Origin: Acidimicrobiia bacterium
GTDB taxonomy: Bacteria > Actinomycetota > Acidimicrobiia > UBA5794 > JAOTWH01
Direction of reading: 5' to 3'
NCBI GenBank assembly: GCA_029863035.1
Contig: JAOTWH010000089.1
Coordinates: 1-8,305 of the forward strand
Length of the DNA stretch: 8,305 nucleotides
Shown: positions 1 through 6,016 of the stretch, piece by piece
How positions within the stretch are numbered: the stretch's first letter is position 1
Layout: each line of letters starts with the position of its first letter
Translations under genes and position numbers: made by a program
The notes under the pieces: generated by a model
The model's input: only the letters and a program-made list of their open reading frames with translations
Told to the model about the DNA's origin: nothing
Database searches by the model: none

Positions 1-236
1 ACGTGCAGCGGCTGGTTCCCGATCTCAAGGCCGCCAACTTTGAAGGACGCCACAGCGGAGTGCGCGCCCAGGCACTTACCCCTGACGGCCAACTGGCGGA
101 TGACTTTGTCGTGATCACCACCGACACCGCGGTCCACGTACTTAATGCACCTTCGCCGGGAGCCACCGCCTCGCTCGCCATAGGCCGATCCATCGCTGCC
201 GACGTGCATGAACTGCTACCGCGACGGGGCTATTGA
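1..236 (+). CDS. lhgO: L-2-hydroxyglutarate oxidase-like FAD oxidoreductase, C-terminal fragment
   Basis: Only the last ~78 codons are present. The frame is open at the left edge (first full codon at base 3) and ends at TGA 234-236. The visible end carries the pattern typical of the LhgO/YgaF group of the DAO superfamily: HSGVRAQAL, then DGQLADDFVV, then HVLNAPSPGATASLAIG, which lies in the FAD-contacting C-terminal part of these enzymes. The family oxidises L-2-hydroxyglutarate to 2-oxoglutarate, passing electrons to the membrane quinone pool. The dinucleotide-binding N-terminus lies outside the window, so cofactor residues cannot be checked. The gene is convergent with the CMD-family gene to its right and shares no operon with it. 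A related DAO-family oxidase is possible, but the APSPGATASLAIG tail favours LhgO. Confidence 0.8.
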   Translation, partial: VQRLVPDLKAANFEGRHSGVRAQALTPDGQLADDFVVITTDTAVHVLNAPSPGATASLAIGRSIAADVHELLPRRGY

Positions 237-360
237 CGGAATATCCCCCTCCGTCCAGGAAGGGGGTTTCCGAGGGTGGGGACGGAGCGTTCGATGTGGT
301 CGCCCCCACCCCCATCCCCCTCGCTTCGCTCGGGTACTTCCCCCTGAAGGGGAAAGAGAC
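237..360. repeat. Structured GC-rich spacer between convergent genes
   Basis: This 124-nt gap separates two converging stop codons and holds no credible ORF. It contains several inverted repeats. CTCCGTCC (249-256) pairs with GGACGGAG (280-287). GGGTGGGG (274-281) pairs with CCCCACCC (304-311). TTCCCC (338-343) pairs with GGGGAA (349-354) around the loop CTGAA. The first two stems share bases 280-281, so they cannot both form completely. The right half (309-344) is a copy of a dispersed element seen again at 1057-1094. The position suggests a bidirectional transcription end made of intergenic repeat material. There is no T-tract, so a classical intrinsic terminator is not shown. Confidence 0.5.
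309..344 (+). repeat. Dispersed intergenic repeat, copy A
   Basis: This 36-nt element consists of a C5-AT-C5 run, the core TCGCTTCGCTC, GGG, TACTTC and C4. It matches the 38-nt copy at 1057-1094 on the same strand except for one C fewer before the core and one G fewer after it. The core contains GC-TTC-GC and is flanked by C and G runs that can pair, so the element is a hairpin. It is followed at once by a second hairpin (338-354). Read on the minus strand it gives the PERSEG-like peptide that turns up in spurious ORFs overlapping such elements. Confidence 0.65.
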
Positions 361-759
361 CTACCCAACCTCGGGGCTGGGCTCGATGCCCGTGGCACCG
401 ACCACCTCGGCCCACGCCTCCAAGCCGCGCTGAAAGGCGACTGCCCCCGCCTCGGGAAAACTGATCTCGATGGCTTCGAGGATCTCCTCGGAGGAAGCAC
501 CGGCTTGCAGCGCAGCGCGGATATGGCTCTGGATGTGCTCCTTGGCGGAGCCCATGACTGTCAACGACACGACGAAGATGAGCTCCTTCGTCTTGCGGTC
601 GAGCAGCCTCTCCTTCAGATAGGCGGCTTGGACGATGCCGTCGGCCGCCTTGATGAAGTCGAGGTCGTTATTGACCATGACCTTGTGATAGTCGAGGACG
701 TAACCCCGCCTCCTCACCATGTCGTCGATGTAGGCCTGTCGTTCTTCTTGCTCGCTCAA
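361..759 (-). CDS. Carboxymuconolactone decarboxylase (CMD) family protein
   Basis: The product has 132 aa with the all-helical CMD/AhpD-like fold pattern. RLLDRKTKELIFVVSLTV (about residues 51-68) is followed by KEHIQSHIRAALQAG (73-87) and EEILEAIEISFPEAG (91-105), the core found in small stand-alone CMD proteins. The position where AhpD carries its CxxC pair reads EHIQSH here, and the protein has no cysteine, so a peroxidase role is unlikely. The true substrate cannot be told from sequence. I start it at TTG 759-757 because AGGAG (765-769) lies 5 nt upstream and the residues just before it read into repeat DNA; ATG 718-720 is a weaker alternative that would drop 13 residues. The gene is convergent with the LhgO-like gene and lies downstream of the tRNA-Leu on the same strand, separated by about 500 nt of repeats. 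Confidence 0.8.
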   Translation of the reverse strand: MSEQEERQAYIDDMVRRRGYVLDYHKVMVNNDLDFIKAADGIVQAAYLKERLLDRKTKELIFVVSLTVMGSAKEHIQSHIRAALQAGASSEEILEAIEISFPEAGAVAFQRGLEAWAEVVGATGIEPSPEVG

Positions 760-825
760 AGCTGCTCCTAGAAGGTCTGGTGGCGTGCCCGGAGAGAATA
801 TCCCCACGCACGCTCCCCCACCGCC

Positions 826-1013
826 CGAAGCGGGAGAGGTGGCCGAGGCCGTAAGGCCGAGGTCGGAGGGGGAGCTGATTCTTCCCTCTCCCGCGAAGCG
901 GGGGAGGTGGCCGAGGCCGTAAGGGAGGTCGGAGGGGGAGCTGATTCTTCCCTCTCCCGCGAAGCGGGGGAGGTGGCCGAGGCCGTAAGGCCGAGGTCGG
1001 AGGGGGAGCTGAT
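826..1013. repeat. Tandem array of three ~68-nt palindromic units
   Basis: Unit 1 is 826-893 (68 nt), unit 2 is 894-959 (66 nt) and unit 3 is 960-1013 (truncated at 54 nt, where the sequence departs after GAGCTGAT). Units begin CGAAGCGGG. Unit 2 differs from unit 1 by one substitution (GGGAGAGG to GGGGGAGG) and a 2-nt loss in the GTAAGGCCGAGG part. At each junction CCTCTCCCGC pairs with GCGGGGGAGG around a GAA loop (885-907 and 951-973), a 10-bp stem with one T-G wobble. Units 1 and 3 also hold GGCC-GTAA-GGCC hairpins (847-858 and 981-992); unit 2 has lost this one. The style resembles the small palindromic intergenic repeats of many GC-rich bacterial genomes. Confidence 0.85.
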
Positions 1014-1027
1014 GTTCGGGCGTTCTG

Positions 1028-1050
1028 CCGCGGCCCAAGGCCCCGCGGGG
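1028..1050. repeat. CCGCGG inverted repeat and CCCCGCGGGG palindrome
   Basis: CCGCGG at 1028-1033 and again at 1043-1048 can pair with each other across a 9-nt loop. The second copy is the centre of the perfect 10-nt palindrome CCCCGCGGGG (1041-1050). A nested GGCC-CAA-GGCC hairpin (1032-1042) is an alternative fold. The stretch lies between the tandem array and dispersed repeat copy B. No function is visible. Confidence 0.45.
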
Positions 1051-1056
1051 GTCGCT

Positions 1057-1094
1057 CCCCCATCCCCCCTCGCTTCGCTCGGGGTACTTCCCCC
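1057..1094 (+). repeat. Dispersed intergenic repeat, copy B
   Basis: This 38-nt copy matches the element at 309-344, with the same core TCGCTTCGCTC and the same TACTTCCCCC right end. It carries one extra C to the left and one extra G to the right of the core. Its right end runs into an imperfect palindrome (1087-1114): CTTCCC pairs with GGGAAG, and inside it CCCGC-TCC-GCGGG. Copies A and B are in the same orientation and bracket the CMD gene about 0.75 kb apart. Confidence 0.7.
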
Positions 1095-1127
1095 GCTCCG
1101 CGGGAGAAGGGAAGAGAAGACCGCTTG

Positions 1128-1174
1128 TGGCCGAGGCAGGATTCGAACCAGGCAATGCAGCACCCGAAGGGTGC
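1128..1174 (-). pseudogene. tRNA 3'-half-like remnant (class II type)
   Basis: On the minus strand this stretch holds a variable-arm-like hairpin (GCACCC-TTC-GGGTGC, 1160-1174), then GGTTCGAATCC, a perfect T-loop/B-box, then CTGC and CTCGGCCA, which looks like a 3' acceptor strand plus discriminator. The 5' T-stem strand (CCTGG) does not pair properly with CCTGC. No anticodon arm or D-arm lies upstream, and no well-placed 5' acceptor strand GGCCGAG is seen. It shares the 15-mer GGCAGGATTCGAACC (+ strand, 1135-1149) with the intact tRNA-Leu (1273-1287). I read it as a degraded tRNA or an integration scar, not a working tRNA. Confidence 0.5.
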
Positions 1175-1220
1175 GATGGAGGCGTGGCCCGAGGCCGAAT
1201 AGGACTCGGGGTAGGCGACC

Positions 1221-1237
1221 GTCGGCCAAAGGCCGAC
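1221..1237 (-). terminator. Likely terminator hairpin after tRNA-Leu
   Basis: GTCGGCC and GGCCGAC form a perfect 7-bp stem around a 3-nt loop (TTT on the minus strand). It lies 28 nt beyond the tRNA 3' end in the direction of transcription. There is no U-tract, which is common among proposed actinobacterial terminators, so the terminator role is inferred from position and stem quality. A second small hairpin, GGCC-TCG-GGCC on the minus strand (1186-1196), follows. Confidence 0.45.
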
Positions 1238-1241
1238 TCGT

Positions 1242-1269
1242 GGCACGATGGCGGGAGATCCCTCGTGCC
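1242..1269 (-). promoter_or_regulatory. tRNA 3'-trailer stem overlapping the tRNA end
   Basis: On the minus strand GGCACGA (1269-1263) contains the last four bases of the tRNA plus three trailer bases. It pairs perfectly with TCGTGCC (1248-1242) downstream, enclosing a small GGGA/TCCC element. In the precursor this fold would compete with the acceptor stem. It may be incidental, or it may affect 3' processing. Confidence 0.35.
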
Positions 1270-1348
1270 CGGGGCAGGATTCGAACCTGCACGCCCCGAA
1301 GGGCCGCGGATTTTAAGTCCGCTATGTCTACCGTTCCATCACCCGGGC
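1266..1348 (-). tRNA. tRNA-Leu(UAA)
   Basis: This is an 83-nt class II tRNA. The acceptor GCCCGGG (1348-1342) pairs with CCCGGGC and leaves discriminator A at 1266. The D-arm contains the AACGGTAGAC type of loop. The anticodon stem GCGGA/TCCGC holds the loop CTTAAAA, giving anticodon UAA. The long variable arm is GCCC-TTCG-GGGC. The T-arm is GCAGG-TTCGAAT-CCTGC. All stems pair as expected, so it should be functional. No 3' CCA is encoded (CGA follows the discriminator), so CCA must be added by nucleotidyltransferase. It starts 26 nt after the DUF501 stop. TATCCT (1364-1359), 10 nt upstream, could be a -10 box, but no -35 is visible; read-through from the eno operon is equally possible. Confidence 0.96.
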
Positions 1349-1374
1349 GTTAACTCCGAGGATAGATGCGCCCC

Positions 1375-1887
1375 CTACCGCGGCTCTCGCCACTCCGGGT
1401 TCAGGCCACCCTTGGCGACGCAGACCATTTCGCAGTCGAGCGGTTCGACATCACCGGCAGCCATCTCCCCAACAGGGTTATCTCCCCCCGCCGCATGGTG
1501 GGCATAGTGGGCGTGCAAGCACTTGACACCTTCGCCAACCACGCCTCCCACTCCCCCGGTTGGCCGTGGCTCGACATCAAGGCCAACACCTTCATCGCGA
1601 TCTGCTGCGTAAGCGGCGTTGGCAGCAGCCAGCCGGGCGCCGAAGTCGGCATCCGACGCTGCCTTCTTCTCGGCGTTCTTCACTCCCCCGCCAGCTTCGA
1701 GGCGCCCGATCCGCCGTGCAGCCAAGGGGCAAGTCAACCAGTAGCGAGTTGGGAACGGCGTGCCGTCATCGAGGACTGGTGGCATCTTGATGACAACGGG
1801 CAGGCCGAGATGGCAGCGAGCGACAACTTCGCCGTGGGCTCTGGTGGGTCTGCCGATCTGGGCGGCCACGACCGCGTCATCATCCAT
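1375..1887 (-). CDS. DUF501 domain-containing protein
   Basis: This 170-aa protein matches the actinobacterial DUF501 family. It has an N-terminal DDDAVVAAQIGRP segment, RCHLGLPVV (24-32), DGTPFPTRYWLTCP (41-54), a middle helical part (RIGRLEAGGGV, 59-69), and the family signature from GGVGG (111-115) through VKCLHAHYAHHAAGG (121-135) to NPVGE (137-141). Cys25, Cys53 and Cys123 together with His125 and His128 fall in the best conserved segments, so a metal or redox role is conceivable but unproven. The function is unknown. The gene lies 19 nt downstream of the ftsB-like gene; the ATG at 1887 fits the usual family N-terminus although no clear Shine-Dalgarno precedes it. A longer open frame on the opposite strand (to 2145) is a shadow. 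Confidence 0.9.
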   Translation of the reverse strand: MDDDAVVAAQIGRPTRAHGEVVARCHLGLPVVIKMPPVLDDGTPFPTRYWLTCPLAARRIGRLEAGGGVKNAEKKAASDADFGARLAAANAAYAADRDEGVGLDVEPRPTGGVGGVVGEGVKCLHAHYAHHAAGGDNPVGEMAAGDVEPLDCEMVCVAKGGLNPEWREPR

Positions 1888-1906
1888 GCGAAGAGGCTAA
1901 GGACCG

Positions 1907-3674
<1,768 letters not shown>

Positions 3675-5114
3675 TCAACCCGTCGAGCCTTTTGCCCGCT
3701 CCCAGCGTTGGTCCAGCTCGGTGAGGCTCAACCCTGCCAACGGTCCCTCTGCCTCCATCTCACGGAAGCGAGCCTCGAATCGGTCGCTGGCCATCTTCAA
3801 TGCCAGCTCAGGGTCAACATCGAGGTGGCGGGCAACGTTAACCAGAGAAAAGAGGAGGTCACCCGTTTCGTGAACCACTCGCCCCGGATCATCGCTGATC
3901 TCGGCAAGCTCTCGTGCTTCCTCTGCCACCTTGGCAACGGCCCCGGTGACGTCGGGCCAGTCGAAACCCACTCCCGCCGCTCGCCGCTGCAGTTTGGCCG
4001 AGCGCGACAGAGCAGGCATGGCCTTGGGCACACCATCGAGAATCGAATGGCGGCCCTTCTCGACCTGTTTCGCGGCATCCCAGTTGCGCCGGACATGGTC
4101 GGCGTCTGGGGCATCGACATCTCCGAACACATGCGGGTGGCGATCGACCAGCTTGCGACGAATACCTTCGGCCACTTCTTCGGTCGACAGCCCCACCGCT
4201 TCGTTGGCCAACGTGGCATGGAACACCACCTGGAGCAGCAGATCGCCCAGCTCCTCTTCGACGTGTGCGTAGGCGGCGAAATCGGGGTCGCCTGCCGGCG
4301 CATCCGTCGACAGGCCGGCAAGAGCCTCCACCAACTCGTACGACTCCTCGATGAGGTGCTCCACCAGGCTGTGGTGGGTCTGAACCCGATCCCACGGGCA
4401 CTCGGCTCGAAGCAGCAGGTTCGTCTGCACCAAGCCCGGCCATCCAACGGCAGGCGGATCGAGGAACAGCGTTGTTCGCTCGTCCACTGCGGTGGTTGCC
4501 AGTTCGCCCAAGTCGATGGTGCGGACCGCCTCGTCGGGAGAACCTAGACGCTGCATCACAGTGATAGGGGTGGCGGGCAGCAGCGTCTTCGACAGCGCAA
4601 GCGCCAAGTCGGCCGCGATGGTCGTGCGATCGACGTGGCCGATGAGCGTTGGGAGGTGCAACAACAGCGGCTCGGGGAGGCCATGGGCGTCCAACACCTG
4701 AAGACCGCGCGCCAGCGCATCGACCCCGGCTCGGTGCATGGCAAGGCTGAGGAAAGACTCGCCCTCGATCAGCTCGAGAGGCAGGGCGGCTTCGGCCGCT
4801 CCCTCCACCAGCAGAGCCACCGAGCGCTCGCCAAGCCCGGGGCTTCCGGGGACGGCATATGCGACAGGTCCGATGGCCGCCGCGGCCAGGACACGTTGGG
4901 CGATGGCGCGGTAGACGTGTTCTATCTCGGCGGCAGAGTTGTAGAGCTCGTCACAGAACTCGACGTCGCGCAACGCTGCCAGCTCTCGAGCGGCGGGGTG
5001 GCGCTCGGTGCGAAGGATCACCTTGACGTCGGGGTCTTCGAGGATGGTGCGCGCCTCTTGGCTGGTTCGATCGAGTCCTGCCGGGCCCAATCCCACAACG
5101 CTGACCGATGCCAT
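3675..5114 (-). CDS. mazG: MazG nucleotide pyrophosphohydrolase with N-terminal tetrapyrrole-methylase-like domain
   Basis: This 479-aa fusion has the YabN-like architecture. Residues 1 to about 220 resemble the tetrapyrrole (SAM-dependent) methylase fold: SVSVVGLGPAGLD at the N-terminus, AYAVPGSPGLGE (85-96), and ESFLSLAMHRAGVD (119-132). The C-terminal half is a two-lobed MazG. Lobe 1 has CPWDRVQTHHSL (239-250), EESYE (256-260) and EELGD (287-291), then the basic KLVDRHPHVFGD (321-332). Lobe 2 has KLQRRAAGVGFDW (374-386), EEARE (398-402) and HETGD (415-419). Both lobes keep the EExxE...ExxD metal pattern, so NTP pyrophosphohydrolase activity (house-cleaning of abnormal nucleotides) is expected. 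The start is ATG 5114, overlapping the upstream stop as TAATG. No ribosome site is visible, so coupling is likely. The usual GPGD of methylases reads GPAG here, and methylase activity is doubtful. Confidence 0.93.
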   Translation of the reverse strand: MASVSVVGLGPAGLDRTSQEARTILEDPDVKVILRTERHPAARELAALRDVEFCDELYNSAAEIEHVYRAIAQRVLAAAAIGPVAYAVPGSPGLGERSVALLVEGAAEAALPLELIEGESFLSLAMHRAGVDALARGLQVLDAHGLPEPLLLHLPTLIGHVDRTTIAADLALALSKTLLPATPITVMQRLGSPDEAVRTIDLGELATTAVDERTTLFLDPPAVGWPGLVQTNLLLRAECPWDRVQTHHSLVEHLIEESYELVEALAGLSTDAPAGDPDFAAYAHVEEELGDLLLQVVFHATLANEAVGLSTEEVAEGIRRKLVDRHPHVFGDVDAPDADHVRRNWDAAKQVEKGRHSILDGVPKAMPALSRSAKLQRRAAGVGFDWPDVTGAVAKVAEEARELAEISDDPGRVVHETGDLLFSLVNVARHLDVDPELALKMASDRFEARFREMEAEGPLAGLSLTELDQRWERAKGSTG

Positions 5115-6016
5115 TAGCTGGCGGGAGGTGCGATACCCAGACCGTCGGGATCCCACGACCCGACGCTGGGTGCCACCGTGATATCGGCCTCTCGAATGAC
5201 CGCGTTGATCCAGTTGTTTCGCTCGTTCTGCATCGTCTCGGCCGGAACGAACAGCGTTGGGTCCGCCTGGATGTCTTCCACGGTGGGGGTGGCGCGCTCG
5301 TCTACCACCAGGATGTGGAATCCGAATTCCGTCTCGACGGGCCCAAACGCTTCCCCGATGGGGGCTACCAGCGATGCGTCAGCGAACTCCGCCACGAACC
5401 TGGCCGCCAGTGAGCACCCAAGGTCGCCGCCTGGCGTTCCGTCGTCGAGAGATATCTCGGTGGCAACGTCCGCTAGCGCCTCACCCGAATCCAATCGGTC
5501 TTTGACGTCTAGCGCTTGTGTCTCGGTCTCCACCAGCACGTGACGGACGCAGACCTGAGTAACAGCCTCGGGGCGGTCGGTGAGAAGGGCCTCGGCCAAG
5601 GCAGGGTCGCCGAACAACGCGTCAGACAACGAAGCGAGCAACACGGCCGAAATGGCATCGCGCCGGACCAGTTCTTCCGTGGCACCTGCGATGGAGTAGA
5701 AGTCTGCGATGCTGCCACCCGAAGCGGCGACCGCGTCCAGTCGCTCTTGCGCGGCGGCTTCGATATTCGTGGCCGAGACGGCCTCACCGAACTGCTCGTC
5801 CAGGGCCTGAGTCACCACCTCTTGGAAGATGATGATGCTGAGATCCTGGCGGAAGTCGGTGCCGGGTGCAGTGTCTGTATACGTCGTGCGCAGAGCAGTC
5901 ACATCTTCTTGGACGATGTCAACACCCCCCACGGTGGCCACGACGGAATCCTGGGCGCTGCACGCGGCGACGGCAAACAAGAGAAGGGCTATGGGGGCGA
6001 GCTTTCGCAGGGTCAC
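5114..6016 (-). CDS. Parvulin-type peptidyl-prolyl isomerase lipoprotein (SurA/PrsA-like)
   Basis: This 300-aa exported foldase begins with [18 protein letters not shown], a lipoprotein signal with lipobox AVAAC (lipidated Cys19), so it should be anchored outside the cytoplasmic membrane. A SurA_N-like helical region follows (about 22-145: VVATVGGVDIVQEDV... is its usual opening). The parvulin/rotamase domain spans about 149-241, with VRHVLVET (157-164), LDDGTPGGDLG (190-200), FVAEF (207-211), PIGEAFGPVETEFGFHILVVDER (GEAF, FGFHI and VDER as key parts). Cys156 and Cys201 flank the domain core and could form a disulfide. I start at GTG 6016 because it overlaps the mfd stop as GTGA; an in-frame GTG at 6034 adds six residues and cannot be excluded. 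The stop overlaps mazG as TAATG. Confidence 0.88.
   Translation of the reverse strand: MTLRKLAPIALLLFAVAACSAQDSVVATVGGVDIVQEDVTALRTTYTDTAPGTDFRQDLSIIIFQEVVTQALDEQFGEAVSATNIEAAAQERLDAVAASGGSIADFYSIAGATEELVRRDAISAVLLASLSDALFGDPALAEALLTDRPEAVTQVCVRHVLVETETQALDVKDRLDSGEALADVATEISLDDGTPGGDLGCSLAARFVAEFADASLVAPIGEAFGPVETEFGFHILVVDERATPTVEDIQADPTLFVPAETMQNERNNWINAVIREADITVAPSVGSWDPDGLGIAPPAS

Larger units (their letters stand above)
760..1126. repeat. Gene-free repeat-rich region
   Basis: No reading frame here looks like a protein; all open frames translate hairpin repeats into low-complexity R/P/G-rich peptides. The block contains, in order, a leader to the CMD gene (760-820), a three-copy tandem array (826-1013), a palindromic stretch with CCGCGG at 1028-1033 and 1043-1048, a dispersed repeat copy (1057-1094) and an imperfect palindrome (1087-1114). 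Perfect short stems with 3- to 5-nt loops recur throughout. A weak TATTCT (794-799, minus strand) upstream of the CMD start could be a -10 box, but no matching -35 is visible. Confidence 0.7.

Noticed and set aside
208..771. 187-aa plus-strand frame opposite the CMD gene
   Set aside because: It crosses the repeat spacer and mirrors the CMD gene, with no recognisable domain of its own.
239..805. GAATATCCCC at 239-248 and 796-805 as target-site duplication around the CMD block
   Set aside because: A 10-mer repeated within 8 kb is expected many times by chance, and no transposase or terminal inverted repeats accompany it.
826..1013. CRISPR array
   Set aside because: The copies are directly adjacent, the units are palindromic and longer than typical CRISPR repeats, and there are no unique spacers or cas genes.
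760..1155. N-terminal extension of the CMD protein through the repeat region, and overlapping minus-strand frames (668-1246, 768-1292)
   Set aside because: They translate hairpin repeats into repetitive R/P/G/S-rich peptide in every frame and have no family resemblance. The TTG at 759 has a good ribosome site and gives the normal family length.
1128..1265. A second complete tRNA gene
   Set aside because: The T-stem is mismatched, no anticodon arm can be drawn, and the nearest candidate 5' acceptor strand (GGCCGAC) is misplaced and imperfect.
907..1507. Plus-strand frames across the tRNA region (907-1353, 1127-1507)
   Set aside because: These are antisense readings of the tRNA-Leu and the tRNA-like fragment. 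The peptides with GRIRTCTP and AGFEPARPEG are well-known products of translating tRNA 3' ends.
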